A DNA stretch of 64,000 bases from assembly GCA_949292785.1 (NCBI GenBank), contig CASFBK010000009.1:1-64000 (forward strand). The letters run 5' to 3'. The translations under genes and the position numbers were made by a program. Position 1 is the first letter of the stretch, and each line of letters starts with the position of its first letter. The notes beneath the pieces are model-generated. The model was not told the origin of the DNA and made no database searches. It saw nothing but the letters and a program-made list of their open reading frames with translations. The DNA is from an uncultured Eubacteriales bacterium (GTDB lineage: Bacteria > Bacillota > Clostridia > Lachnospirales > Lachnospiraceae). Shown here one piece after another: positions 8,302 through 17,225 of the stretch.

Positions 8302-9153
8302 TTACATTTTTTCTATAAATTCTTCTATAGATGAAACTTTGGCAGCAAGCTTAAGCCACTTCTCTAACGTCTCTGCATTTCTCTGAGCTGAAATCTCTTC
8401 CTCTAACTGTTCTGGAACAGCACCATAGTCTGCTAATAAAACCAAAATAGATTCCGCTTTTCCTTCTGCTTTTCCCTGGACTATACCATCTTTCTCTCTG
8501 GATTTTAACAATTCTTCAAATGTCATATATCTCGCCTCCAGATTTCTCTCTTTCTTAAGCTTCTTTATCTTGTCATGCAGTTTACTGATAGAATGGTCTG
8601 TTACCGTTGCCACATAATCATCCGTACTGTTTTCCATATATTCCAGAAAATGTACCAGTTCCTCCGGTACTTCATCTGCATTTTCTCCCTTGGTGCTCAA
8701 GAATAGCTTTTTCGTTTCATCTCCCAAAGGAAAATCCCTTTCTAAACATCTTTCTTCAAAGGTATACCGATAAAGCTTTTTTCCAAAAGGGTCAAATGTA
8801 CAGATGAATATGACATATCCGGGCTTCAAATCGTTAAAGTCCTGTCCCGGTTTTAAGGATGATACATCCATCTCTGCCTGATGATAACGGCTCCGTTTCG
8901 GCAGATTCCCTTCGTTTTTGTTCTGGGCTTCCACATTGTAATTGACCTCTATTTCGTCATTGGCATAAATATCCAGCCTCACACTGCGGAAATCTGTACT
9001 AACCAAAATGCTGTGCTCTGCATGGACATTTATCGGCGGGAGTTTCCCTCCAAGTATAATCTCCAACACAAGCCGACAGGTCTCCGGGTCTTCTAACGCT
9101 GCCGCAAACAAGAATGCATTGCTTAAATCTAATTCCTGAAAACTTTTTTCCAT
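8302..9153 (-). CDS. Rpn-family PD-(D/E)XK nuclease (transposase-like)
   Basis: A 283-residue member of the Rpn/PF12784 recombination-promoting nuclease family. The PD-(D/E)XK core is visible as a VRLDIYAND segment followed by NVEAQ (the D...E-x-Q arrangement) near residues 58-75. A charged helical C-terminus follows, with the usual EGKAEGKAES-like stretch. These proteins promote RecA-independent DNA exchange and often occur in many copies as single genes. It lies between two regulatory/transporter units and has no role in them that I can infer. A 14-bp direct repeat (8215-8228 and 9338-9351) lies on either side. Confidence 0.8.
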   Translation of the reverse strand: MEKSFQELDLSNAFLFAAALEDPETCRLVLEIILGGKLPPINVHAEHSILVSTDFRSVRLDIYANDEIEVNYNVEAQNKNEGNLPKRSRYHQAEMDVSSLKPGQDFNDLKPGYVIFICTFDPFGKKLYRYTFEERCLERDFPLGDETKKLFLSTKGENADEVPEELVHFLEYMENSTDDYVATVTDHSISKLHDKIKKLKKERNLEARYMTFEELLKSREKDGIVQGKAEGKAESILVLLADYGAVPEQLEEEISAQRNAETLEKWLKLAAKVSSIEEFIEKM

Positions 9154-9365
9154 ATGTTCCTCCTGACTGTAAAACAGTACAGGACTTGAACCTATCTATA
9201 AATTGATTATAAACAAAATGCTAAGATATAGCAAGTAATTTCCTACTGTATGAGTTTTCAGCATTCAGTAATGATGACATTAGCGAATACAGGTACTATG
9301 GATATGATTACATCGACGATTATTAGAATAAGGAAGAGCACTTCTTCGGCAGACTGTTTGTTCCA

Positions 9366-9404
9366 TTTAAAAAGCGATATAACACCAAAGTGCTATACCG
9401 CTTT
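9366..9404 (-). terminator. Terminator of the FtsX-type permease operon
   Basis: On the minus strand a 15-bp stem (9390-9404 with 9371-9385, two G-U pairs) with a 4-nt loop is followed by a T run. It starts just after the permease stop codon at 9414. Confidence 0.8.
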
Positions 9405-9413
9405 CCCTCTTTT

Positions 9414-11699
9414 CTACTCTACCCCTTTCAGCACTTCCACCATATCCAGCCGCTTAATCCGCTTCGAGAAGAAAAAGCTTACCAGCATGGAAACCGCCAA
9501 AACCAGAATTCCCGACATGAGATAACACTGCCAGCTAATTTTCAGACTGTAATCAAACTGCTCCCCGTTAGAATTCATCATAACATTCAGTGTCCACTTT
9601 CCACAGGGCGCTCCTAAAATAATTCCAATTATTGACAACCAGAGATTCTGAATCGTAAGCAGGCTCCGTATCTGTGCCGACTGCAGTCCTAATACCTTTA
9701 GCGTCGCGAATTCCTTCACCCTTTCATGGAAGGAAAGATTTCCCGAATTGTAAAGCACTACCACAATCATTATCACAGAAAAGAATACCATAACACCTAC
9801 CAGCAGTCCCACCATCTCATATCCTGCCTCAAAGGATTCCGTCAGCGCTTCTTTCGTCAGCACATTCGTCACATATTTGCTGTCGTACTCGCTGATGCAT
9901 TCCGCCGTTGCAAGAATACTGGGCTGAAATTCATTTCCTGTCTTCTCATAGTCCTCCCGCAGATAGGTAATTCCCTGTGAATCCGGGGACTGATAAATTC
10001 CGCCGATTTTGGCTTCATGCCAGTCGTTTTCCGTATAAATGTGCCAGTATACCTTATCCCCCACTGCAACATCCATTTCATCGGCAACACGCCTGCTTAT
10101 GTATACTTTTCCCGGCTCCAGCTCCATGATATTCTGCTTCGTGTCCGTCAGGTTATACAAGCCCTTTCCTTCCACCACCGTAATGGTCTGTGTGGACTTC
10201 TGGTCAGAAGGTGCATTCGCCTTTTTTGCCAGCTCAATCTGGTCCATCATCACCAGTTCCCCGGACAGTTCCTCCTTCATGGCATCTGCTTCCTCCAGAG
10301 AAATATCACCGGAGAGCACCAACTCCGACTCGAACCGCTGAATCTTTTCAAAGGTCCATTCATATATCTGGTCCATCAGAGAGTTACAGGTAATTCCATA
10401 TACCATCATCAGCATACCGACGGCTGTTCCTGCCACACCCATCAGTGCACGCAGCTTCGCCCTGGAAATGTCCCTGAGGTTATATTGTGTCTTAAAGCCC
10501 AACCTGTTCCAGAAGGGCAGTTTTTCAAAAATACAGCGTTTTCCCTGTTTCGGCGGAGCAGGTCTTAATGCTTCTGCCGGTTTTACTTTCATTAATTTTC
10601 TACAGGTAAAATAAGACGCCAGAGTACACGCACCCACTACAAGAATGGTTATTCCTGCATAGCTTAAATCACAGCCAGCCTTCCATCCCGGCACGATATA
10701 CCAGCTTGCAAACATATCCGCCATCATTCTGCTGAACACCAGCGTTCCTACCAACATTCCAAGTACAGCTCCAATCAGCGATAACAAAAAGCTGTAGCTG
10801 AGATAGTGAAACATGATTTTTTGTTTCTTTAGACCCATGGCATTCATGGTTCCAATCTGGGTTCGCTGTTTTTCCACCATTCTTCCCATGGTAGTAGCAA
10901 TAATCAACACGGAAATCAATACAAAAACTATAGCAAAGGTAAAGGAAAATGCTTCATGCTGCGCAATCTCATCCGTCAGTCTTGAAATCCCGGTTACCGA
11001 TTCTGCATCAATCATGACTGCATAATTGTTATCGATTGCCTCCCCAATCTCTTCTTCATGAGAAAGGGCATCTCCTTCCACCGTCACCAGCATTTCCGTA
11101 TTCGGCATAGGAACCGGAAATCCTTCGTATGGCAGAAACACAAAGGCAATATTTTTAAAATCTGTCTCCGTATCCTTGTCGCTGATACGAAATTCATATT
11201 CGGGGCTTTCCACCAGACCCTTTACGGTTTTTTCAAAAGTGATTCCATTGTAAGAAACAGCAAAGGTATCACCTACCTTTATATCCCACTCTTTTGCGAA
11301 GGTATTGGCAAGCCAGATGCCTTCGGTGTCCTTAGAATCGTACTCTTCCCCTTCGATAAGATATGGTTTATTGATAAAGTTGTCTGTCAGAAGATATATG
11401 TCTACCTGGGCGCCGTTATAATCCGGCGCAGCTCCTGTTACCGACATTCTAAGCTCTGCATCCTTTACAAAATCAAGCGCTCTTACCGCTGTCAAATTTT
11501 CCTCGGTAAAGCCCTCTCCGTAAAGCCAGCCGTCTGCCAGATTGGTTTCTTTATGAAAGGCTTCCCGCGCCTGTTTTCCCCCGATTACGTTTCCTTCTAG
11601 TCCGGTGTAAAGCGCCAGTGCCAGAAATGCCAGAATCAGAATGGAAAAGAACTGTCCGAAGTTCTGCCGCATTTCCCGAAACATTTTGCGAAACAGCAT
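9414..11699 (-). CDS. FtsX/MacB-type ABC transporter permease
   Basis: A 761-residue permease with an N-terminal span, a large extracytoplasmic MacB_PCD-like domain, three spans near 255-380, a second extracytoplasmic domain, and a C-terminal FtsX domain with three spans. This is the two-FtsX-domain layout of mechanotransmission-type ABC systems (MacB, LolCE, BceB relatives) that move lipids, peptides or antibiotics without a membrane channel. The ATG at 11699 overlaps the TAA of the ATPase gene. With the ATPase and the divergent TetR gene it forms a self-regulated export or defence unit. The substrate is unknown. Confidence 0.82.
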   Translation of the reverse strand: MLFRKMFREMRQNFGQFFSILILAFLALALYTGLEGNVIGGKQAREAFHKETNLADGWLYGEGFTEENLTAVRALDFVKDAELRMSVTGAAPDYNGAQVDIYLLTDNFINKPYLIEGEEYDSKDTEGIWLANTFAKEWDIKVGDTFAVSYNGITFEKTVKGLVESPEYEFRISDKDTETDFKNIAFVFLPYEGFPVPMPNTEMLVTVEGDALSHEEEIGEAIDNNYAVMIDAESVTGISRLTDEIAQHEAFSFTFAIVFVLISVLIIATTMGRMVEKQRTQIGTMNAMGLKKQKIMFHYLSYSFLLSLIGAVLGMLVGTLVFSRMMADMFASWYIVPGWKAGCDLSYAGITILVVGACTLASYFTCRKLMKVKPAEALRPAPPKQGKRCIFEKLPFWNRLGFKTQYNLRDISRAKLRALMGVAGTAVGMLMMVYGITCNSLMDQIYEWTFEKIQRFESELVLSGDISLEEADAMKEELSGELVMMDQIELAKKANAPSDQKSTQTITVVEGKGLYNLTDTKQNIMELEPGKVYISRRVADEMDVAVGDKVYWHIYTENDWHEAKIGGIYQSPDSQGITYLREDYEKTGNEFQPSILATAECISEYDSKYVTNVLTKEALTESFEAGYEMVGLLVGVMVFFSVIMIVVVLYNSGNLSFHERVKEFATLKVLGLQSAQIRSLLTIQNLWLSIIGIILGAPCGKWTLNVMMNSNGEQFDYSLKISWQCYLMSGILVLAVSMLVSFFFSKRIKRLDMVEVLKGVE

Positions 11700-12409
11700 T
11701 ACCACTCTACCTCCTTTACCGAAGCAGGAGATTCATTTATTTTGATTTCCTGAATCTTACCGTTTTTCATGCGAATTACCTTGTCTGCACACTTGGCAAT
11801 ATCTGCATTGTGGGTTACCAGAATGACCGTGCGTTTCTCTTTGCGGCACAGCTCCTGCAAAAGCTCCAGTACCACAACTCCTGTCTCGGAATCCAGCGCT
11901 CCTGTGGGCTCGTCACCCAGAATGATTTCGGGATTTTTTGCTAAGGCTCTTGCAATCGATACCCTCTGCTGCTCACCGCCGGACATCTGGGAGGGGAACT
12001 TGTCTTTGCAGCTTTCCAATCCTACTTGTTTTAATAGCTCCATTGGGTCTTTGGCATTCTTTACAATACTTTTTGTCAACGCAATATTTTCATAGGCGGT
12101 AAGGCTGGGAATCAGGTTATAAAACTGAAACACAAATCCCACCGTCTTTGCCCGGTAATCTCCCAACTGCTTATCCTTCATGGAAGAGACCTCCTGCCCG
12201 GCTATGGTTACCGTTCCCGAGGTTGGCTGGTCCATTCCGCCTAACATGTTGAGAACCGTGGATTTTCCGGCTCCCGACTGCCCCAGAATTACTACAAATT
12301 CTCCCTCATCAATGGTAAAATCCACATGATTCACCGCCATCTGCATTCCTTCTCCCGAACCATAGGTCTTTACAACATCTTTAAATTCTACTAGTGTTTT
12401 ACTCTTCAT
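11699..12409 (-). CDS. MacB/LolD-type ABC transporter ATPase
   Basis: A 236-residue ATPase with Walker A GQSGAGKS, signature MSGGEQQR and Walker B ILGDEPTGALD, the DEPTGALD form typical of MacB/LolD/BceA ATPases. The start was set at the ATG at 12409, which is preceded by AAGGAG; a longer reading upstream has no ribosome site and is not homologous-looking. It is translationally coupled to the permease. Expression probably comes from the strong promoter at 12473-12501. Confidence 0.87.
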   Translation of the reverse strand: MKSKTLVEFKDVVKTYGSGEGMQMAVNHVDFTIDEGEFVVILGQSGAGKSTVLNMLGGMDQPTSGTVTIAGQEVSSMKDKQLGDYRAKTVGFVFQFYNLIPSLTAYENIALTKSIVKNAKDPMELLKQVGLESCKDKFPSQMSGGEQQRVSIARALAKNPEIILGDEPTGALDSETGVVVLELLQELCRKEKRTVILVTHNADIAKCADKVIRMKNGKIQEIKINESPASVKEVEW

Positions 12410-12472
12410 CCTTTTCTCCTTCCACATTCCCTTCCACGCTGCTTTCCACATTTGCTTTCTGTGTTTTCCTTC

Positions 12473-12501
12473 ATAGTAAGTCTCGTCTAACTTTATGTCA
12501 A
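12473..12501 (-). promoter_or_regulatory. Promoter of the 12409 ATPase/permease operon
   Basis: Minus-strand TTGACA (12496-12501), a 17-bp spacer and TACTAT (12473-12478). It is close to the vegetative sigma consensus. Confidence 0.7.
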
Positions 12502-12530
12502 TATGGTATATGATAAAGTTTCTCTTTTTG

Positions 12531-12544
12531 TTAGTTAAGACTAA
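12531..12544. promoter_or_regulatory. DtxR-like box e
   Basis: TTAG-TTAAGA-CTAA within the longer dyad GTTAGT-TAAG-ACTAAC. It lies 29 bp upstream of the -35 of the ATPase promoter, in the space shared with the divergent TetR gene. It could instead be the operator of that TetR. Confidence 0.45.
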
Positions 12545-12677
12545 CCATTTGGTAAAAAATAAACTTCTTAGCATGGCACACTTGTGCATCAGAAGTATTT
12601 GTATTATGATACTTTTAAGGAAATAAGTCAACTATTCTTGGAAAAAAGGCACAATTTTTTCTATTTGTGCCGCCGCT

Positions 12678-12783
12678 AAGTGCTCGTAACGAAGCCGCTT
12701 GGTAAGCTCGAAAAGACCTCGCTAACGGCAGCGGCATGTATCGCACGTATGCGACCAAATGACGGTCGCCAAGTGCTCGTAAC
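12678..12783. repeat. 13-bp direct repeat bounding a GC-rich palindromic patch
   Basis: AAGTGCTCGTAAC occurs at 12678-12690 and 12771-12783. The 80 bases between are GC-rich in an AT-rich neighbourhood and hold several dyads, including GCGACC-N7-GGTCGC at 12751-12769. The second copy directly abuts the ribosome site of the TetR gene. It may be a small inserted repeat with a duplicated target. Confidence 0.5.
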
Positions 12784-12796
12784 AAGGAGATTGCAT

Positions 12797-13420
12797 ATGA
12801 AATTACATGAGACAAATCAGACAAAGCAATGGCTCATTGATGCTTTTCTGGAATTACTGGAACAATACAGCTACAATGACATAACCATTGAGCGTATCAC
12901 CACAAAGGCAGGTCTTGGCAGACGCACCTTCTACCGCCACTTTCAGACCAAAGACGAGTTGGTGGAATATATCACAACACTTTTGATGCATGAATACAGC
13001 CAGACTTTGCTTGAAAATAACGCACAGGGTCTGGAAATGGTGGCAAAATGCTATTTTGAATTCTGGGAAAATTATATTGACTTGCTCTTACTGTTAAAAA
13101 AAGCAAAACTGCTCCACTTTTTTAGTGATAATCTGGAACAGCTCATTATGGATGTGGCAATAGAGGTGAAGCATATTCCTGCACCGACGGACGCCGCCGC
13201 TGCACAGTCGAATGCCACCGTTGCCAGCCCCGGTGTCAACGATATGGCACTTGATGACGCAACCATAGCATTGTATCAGAAATACCGGTATGAATTCGTC
13301 TTTAAGCTTGCCGGCTTTTGGCAGGTAACTCTGGTCTGGTGCGAGGAAAATCCACGGAAATCGCCGGAGGAAATGGGGCGGATTATATCCACTTTCCTTT
13401 CTCCCGAGGTAAAATGCTGA
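12797..13420 (+). CDS. TetR-family regulator, divergent from the FtsX-type ABC operon
   Basis: A 207-residue regulator. The N-terminal TetR helix-turn-helix is visible at about 25-60 (ITIERITTKAGLGRRTFYRHF). The ligand domain is specific to this protein. The ATG at 12797 follows AAGGAGA; the longer upstream reading would run through the palindromic patch and is rejected. It probably represses the divergent ATPase/permease operon. Its stop lies one base from the stop of the convergent hydrolase gene. Confidence 0.82.
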   Translation: MKLHETNQTKQWLIDAFLELLEQYSYNDITIERITTKAGLGRRTFYRHFQTKDELVEYITTLLMHEYSQTLLENNAQGLEMVAKCYFEFWENYIDLLLLLKKAKLLHFFSDNLEQLIMDVAIEVKHIPAPTDAAAAQSNATVASPGVNDMALDDATIALYQKYRYEFVFKLAGFWQVTLVWCEENPRKSPEEMGRIISTFLSPEVKC

Positions 13421-13421
13421 A

Positions 13422-14276
13422 TTACAGGTTCCATACATGATTTATCCAGTCAACACATTCCCTACCCATTGCGTTCCGTTCCTTATAACAGCCGGCAGGG
13501 TCTTCTTTTTCTGATTTGATAAAATACCTGATTGCTTTTCCGCAATATTCCAGCATCATATGGCTCATATGTTCAAAGGAAACATGCTTATATGGATAGG
13601 AAAAATGAGTTTCCTTCAGCCTTTCACATATTTTCTCACAGCTTTCCGCAGATGGCCATATGGTATCTCTTGCGGTTGAAAACATCAGAATCGGCGCCTT
13701 TATTTTTTCTACGGGAATAACGGATTCTTCCACAACTGTTTTTCCTGCATTAATTTGTAACAAATTATATTCTTTTGCCTCCCATAACATCTTCATCATC
13801 TGAAAATGACGAGTGCTGTATGGTGTATAGGGCAGGCTCTTTCCCTGACAGCTCCAGCAGCAGTCTCCGGATGGCTGTCCCTTTACAATTCCTTCACTGT
13901 AAAACCATGAGGGTGTTTTCACAATAACGCAGGAAAGCTCCGGATACTGAATTGCCGCCGCCAAAGCATATTCTGCTCCTTTGGAGGCTCCCTCAATTCC
14001 GATTTTATGATATCCTTGCTTTTTCAGCCAGTCTATCGCCTCTCCGATTATTTCTACCGGAATACAATTCAAATATTTACCCGTGTGTTTTGTCTTAAAA
14101 TAGCCCAGAGCCAAAGCCGGAATTCCATTATCCTGCAGATAACGCGCCATTTTTCCGGCATGTTCTAATCCCCCTTCACTGCCGGACATTACAATCATCA
14201 CTTTGTCTGCACGTTCGGCTGCCTTATATAAAATTCCATCCCAGTTTTTTTCACTGACTTTTACGATTTCTGTCAT
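13422..14276 (-). CDS. Alpha/beta hydrolase, BAAT/acyl-CoA thioesterase C-terminal-like
   Basis: A 284-residue alpha/beta hydrolase that resembles the C-terminal domain of bile acid-CoA:amino acid N-acyltransferases and acyl-CoA thioesterases. The nucleophile elbow GASKG puts Ser98 in place; Asp204 precedes the family's WPS-like motif (TARDTIWPS), and His236 or His239 completes the triad. The substrate could be an acyl-CoA, a bile-acid conjugate or another ester. The start is uncertain: the ATG at 14276 is chosen, though reading is open to 14345. The MarR gene lies just upstream on the same strand and probably controls it. Confidence 0.65.
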   Translation of the reverse strand: MTEIVKVSEKNWDGILYKAAERADKVMIVMSGSEGGLEHAGKMARYLQDNGIPALALGYFKTKHTGKYLNCIPVEIIGEAIDWLKKQGYHKIGIEGASKGAEYALAAAIQYPELSCVIVKTPSWFYSEGIVKGQPSGDCCWSCQGKSLPYTPYSTRHFQMMKMLWEAKEYNLLQINAGKTVVEESVIPVEKIKAPILMFSTARDTIWPSAESCEKICERLKETHFSYPYKHVSFEHMSHMMLEYCGKAIRYFIKSEKEDPAGCYKERNAMGRECVDWINHVWNL

Positions 14277-14334
14277 AATGACCTGAACACTCCTGTCACA
14301 ATAATTCTTCTCACTGCAACTATATCTCACACAT

Positions 14335-14778
14335 CTATATCTCACGAAATTCTTCTGTTAAAATACGGATAAATTCTTCGATACTGCCGCTTTCCGCCTC
14401 CGGCAGGGAGGACATATATTCATATACTCTTTCCACCTTTGATTCATGATTTCTTCTATGCTGTTCATATACCTGCTGCCCTTCTTCGGTCAGATTGACC
14501 ATAACACGCTTCACTGACTCTCCTGTTTTCTCCCGCTTAATCATGCCCTTTTTTTCCAGTTTCGTAAGCGTTTGTGAAACGGCTCCTTTTGTGATGTTCA
14601 ATTCTTCCGACAGCTTAAGCGGGGAAATTCCATTGTTTTTTCCGATTATATGAATGGTATGTATCTCAGAGGTATACAGCGGGTACGTCAGACCATAATC
14701 CTGTTTCTTCCCTGCCTGTCTGGAAAGCAAAGCTATTACTGCATACAAAGAATTTTCCAGTTCATCTCTACTTATCAT
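14335..14778 (-). CDS. MarR-family regulator
   Basis: A 147-residue winged-helix regulator. The DNA-binding region is visible at about 50-100 (LSEELNITKGAVSQTLTKLEKKGMI). It lies upstream of the hydrolase gene on the same strand and downstream of the cassette 2 ECF ATPase. Its promoter contains a TTTAG-TTG-CTAAA dyad overlapping the -10, consistent with autorepression. It probably responds to a small phenolic or acyl ligand, but this is general family behaviour. Confidence 0.82.
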   Translation of the reverse strand: MISRDELENSLYAVIALLSRQAGKKQDYGLTYPLYTSEIHTIHIIGKNNGISPLKLSEELNITKGAVSQTLTKLEKKGMIKREKTGESVKRVMVNLTEEGQQVYEQHRRNHESKVERVYEYMSSLPEAESGSIEEFIRILTEEFREI

Positions 14779-14817
14779 AATGCTTTTTAATGTCCTTTTT
14801 CTAAATCTCCGCTTTCT

Positions 14818-14846
14818 AGTTTAGTTGCTAAATTATATTTTGTCAA
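14818..14846 (-). promoter_or_regulatory. MarR promoter with overlapping dyad
   Basis: Minus-strand TTGACA (14841-14846), a 17-bp spacer and TAAACT (14818-14823). The dyad TTTAG-N3-CTAAA at 14820-14832 overlaps the -10 and is the likely MarR operator. Confidence 0.65.
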
Positions 14847-14888
14847 CACATAGAAGTGATAAATTTTTTCATTTATATTCGTTTAAAT

Positions 14889-16427
14889 TCAAAAACATTC
14901 AAAAAAGTCAGCCAGCCTTTTCCTGCTCACAGAATTCCATCCATCACTCCAGGCAGCCTGACCGTTTTCAATAAAGATAAAATAATTACAGCATTCCTGA
15001 ATCAGCTCCGGGTCATGGGTAATTACAAACAGAGTCTTTCCCATATCACTTAGCTTTTTCAGATTTCCCGCTACCTCCTTCATATGACGGTAATCCAATC
15101 CGCTAGTGGGCTCATCAAAGACAATCACCTGCTTATCTGACGCAACCGCTCCGGCAATGGCAGTGCGCTGCTTCTGCCCGCCGGAAAGCGCCATGGGATG
15201 TGCGTCTTTATACTCTGTCAGGTTCAGGCTCTTCATGATTTTCTCCGCCTGCAAAGCAGCTTTTTCTTCGCTTTTCTCCGTCAGGCTCAGTAAGATTTCA
15301 TCCTGCACACTCTCGGTAAAAAGCTGGTGATTTACATCCTGCATCACCAGATAACAAAGCCATGTTCTCTGCCTTGCTCCGTATGCTTTCCCCTCTATCT
15401 TGAGATTTCCTGTGGATTTTTTTAGAAGCCCGCACAGACAGTTGGCAAAGGTGGTCTTTCCTGCACCGTTATTTCCCACCACGCCTACAATCGCTCCCTT
15501 TGGTATGGCAAGCTCCCGGATATCCAGTACTTTTTTTCCATTATAAGAAACACCAAAGTCTTGAATATATATTTGTTCCATTCCCTCCGACAACTCCATT
15601 CCCGGCTGTTCTATCCTCTCTAGCTGCTCTCTTCTCTCTGGCTGTTCTCTTCCCTCCGACAGTTCCCTCTGCCTGGAAAAATTCCCCGCCTCCTTGGAGC
15701 GAAGTCCCATGCTTCCCAACTCCTCCGTGGACTTTTTGCAAAACTCCTCGATGGACAGATTTTCCTGAATCCTTCCATTCTCCAGATACAGCACCCGGTC
15801 TGCTATGTCCATCAGATAATAGAGCCGGTGCTCGGCTATCACAATGGTTTTTCCCTTTTTCTTCCATTGTGCCAGCACTTTTTTCAATTCCCCGATTGCC
15901 GCAATGTCCAGATTGGAGGACGGTTCATCTAACACCATAATGTCCGGTTCCATTGCCGAAACAGAGGCACAGGCAATCTTCTGCTTTTCCCCGCCGGAAA
16001 GAGCAAAGAGACTTCTGTGTAACAATTTTTCTATATTCAGTTCCTTTGTTGTATGGGAAATCCGCCCCATTATTTCAGTCGGCTCCATCCCCAGATTTTC
16101 ACAACCGAAGGCTATTTCGCTGGTGGTATCCACAGTGAAAAACTGTGTACGTGGATTTTGAAATACAGAGCCCACCATACCGGCAAGATCATAAAGAGAA
16201 GACTGTACCACATTCTTTCCTCCCACCAGAACCTCTCCCTCCAATTCTCCTTCGTAATAGTGTGGAATCAATCCATTAATAAGTCTGGTGAGCGTTGTTT
16301 TTCCACAACCGGATTCCCCGCACAGCAGCACCACTTCTCCCTTTTCTATAGACAGATTTACATCACTTAGCTGTCCTTTAGCGCTGCCCTGCCCATATTG
16401 AAAAGATACGTTTTTTATCTCTATCAT
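14889..16427 (-). CDS. Fused ECF transporter ATPase (EcfA-EcfA'), cassette 2
   Basis: A 512-residue tandem ATPase. Domain 1 has Walker A GESGCGKT and LSGGEKQK; domain 2 has GNNGAGKT, LSGGQKQR and FDEPTSGLDYRH. The ATG at 16427 follows AGGAGG. The linker between the domains is longer than in the two other EcfA proteins of the window and is made of short Glu/Arg/Gln-rich repeats (near 255-290), encoded by a DNA duplication of TTCCCTCCGACA at 15581-15592 and 15650-15661. A 41-bp dispersed repeat lies between it and ecfT. It powers the ECF importer of cassette 2. Confidence 0.87.
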   Translation of the reverse strand: MIEIKNVSFQYGQGSAKGQLSDVNLSIEKGEVVLLCGESGCGKTTLTRLINGLIPHYYEGELEGEVLVGGKNVVQSSLYDLAGMVGSVFQNPRTQFFTVDTTSEIAFGCENLGMEPTEIMGRISHTTKELNIEKLLHRSLFALSGGEKQKIACASVSAMEPDIMVLDEPSSNLDIAAIGELKKVLAQWKKKGKTIVIAEHRLYYLMDIADRVLYLENGRIQENLSIEEFCKKSTEELGSMGLRSKEAGNFSRQRELSEGREQPERREQLERIEQPGMELSEGMEQIYIQDFGVSYNGKKVLDIRELAIPKGAIVGVVGNNGAGKTTFANCLCGLLKKSTGNLKIEGKAYGARQRTWLCYLVMQDVNHQLFTESVQDEILLSLTEKSEEKAALQAEKIMKSLNLTEYKDAHPMALSGGQKQRTAIAGAVASDKQVIVFDEPTSGLDYRHMKEVAGNLKKLSDMGKTLFVITHDPELIQECCNYFIFIENGQAAWSDGWNSVSRKRLADFFECF

Positions 16428-16447
16428 CAGATACCTCCTGATATTTT

Positions 16448-16488
16448 GTAACGGCATGCACCGCCTTGCGTCTCTTACCAACTCGCCG
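16448..16488. repeat. 41-bp dispersed repeat, copy A
   Basis: Matches 21475-21515 over 41 bp with seven differences, six of them transitions. Both copies lie immediately upstream of the ribosome site of a cassette 2 gene, in the same orientation. Confidence 0.65.
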
Positions 16489-16493
16489 GAACA

Positions 16494-17225
16494 CTATGAA
16501 AGAGCCAGAAAGAGTGCAAGTACCAATGTCACCAGAATCATGAACAGATAATCCCAGAGACGAAACCCGATATTGCAGACGCTGGTCCGCTTTCCCTCTT
16601 TTCCCAGTCCTCTGGTCAGTGCCGCCGCAGACAGGTCATTTCCAATAGTCACAACGGACATAAGCAGGGGCACCAGCCGGTATTCCAGCATTGCTGTGGG
16701 ATTTTTCAAAACTCCACGCCCGGTAATTCCACGCATTTTCATGGCATTCCCGATAGACGCCGCCTCTTCCCGAACCGTAGGAAAAAAGCGGAACATAACA
16801 GAAAAAGGAATGATGAACGCCTGAGGCAGATGCATTTTTTCCATCGCCAGCACAAACTCGCTGACCTTTGTGGTGGAAAACAGATAATAGCCCATCATGG
16901 CGCTGGGAAACCATCTTGTTCCCAGCTGTGCAAGCAAAGAAACAATCATCATTGCAACGCTCCCTAAATGGGGTACCAGCAGCAGATTTATCCCCCATGA
17001 GGCTGCAAACATCACCAGATAGGCAAACGCCGCTTTCCGCTTCCTGCCGGAAAGCAGAAGCAGAAAAGGGATAACTGCCAACGCTGGCTTTAACCAGAAG
17101 CTGATTCCTTCTGTTTTCCCATCAATCATAACGATACTGAAAATTGCCAGCAGATACAGCTTTGTCCGTGGGTCAAGCCATAAGCCCTGCCGCGGCATGC
17201 CCGTGTTAACTTCCTTTGTCTCCAT
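16494..17225 (-). CDS. ECF transporter transmembrane protein EcfT, cassette 2
   Basis: A 243-residue CbiQ/EcfT-family membrane protein with the N-terminal LDPRTKLYL motif, several spans, and the coupling segments MKMRGITGR and AALTRGLG. It overlaps the S gene stop at 17225. It is separated from its ATPase gene by 66 bp holding the 41-bp repeat, unlike cassettes 1 and 3 where these genes overlap. This suggests the repeat was inserted later. Confidence 0.85.
   Translation of the reverse strand: METKEVNTGMPRQGLWLDPRTKLYLLAIFSIVMIDGKTEGISFWLKPALAVIPFLLLLSGRKRKAAFAYLVMFAASWGINLLLVPHLGSVAMMIVSLLAQLGTRWFPSAMMGYYLFSTTKVSEFVLAMEKMHLPQAFIIPFSVMFRFFPTVREEAASIGNAMKMRGITGRGVLKNPTAMLEYRLVPLLMSVVTIGNDLSAAALTRGLGKEGKRTSVCNIGFRLWDYLFMILVTLVLALFLALS

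Noticed and set aside
8302-9153. Insertion sequence around the Rpn-family gene
   Set aside because: No terminal inverted repeats of IS type were seen, and Rpn proteins are not classical transposases. It is annotated as a single nuclease gene.
12410-12631. Long N-terminus of the ATPase at 11699
   Set aside because: The added 74 residues do not look like an ABC protein and would run through the promoter; the ATG at 12409 follows AAGGAG.
12680-12796. N-terminal extension of the TetR protein at 12797
   Set aside because: It would be encoded by the GC-rich palindromic patch and has no ribosome site, while the ATG at 12797 has AAGGAG and starts a normal TetR protein.
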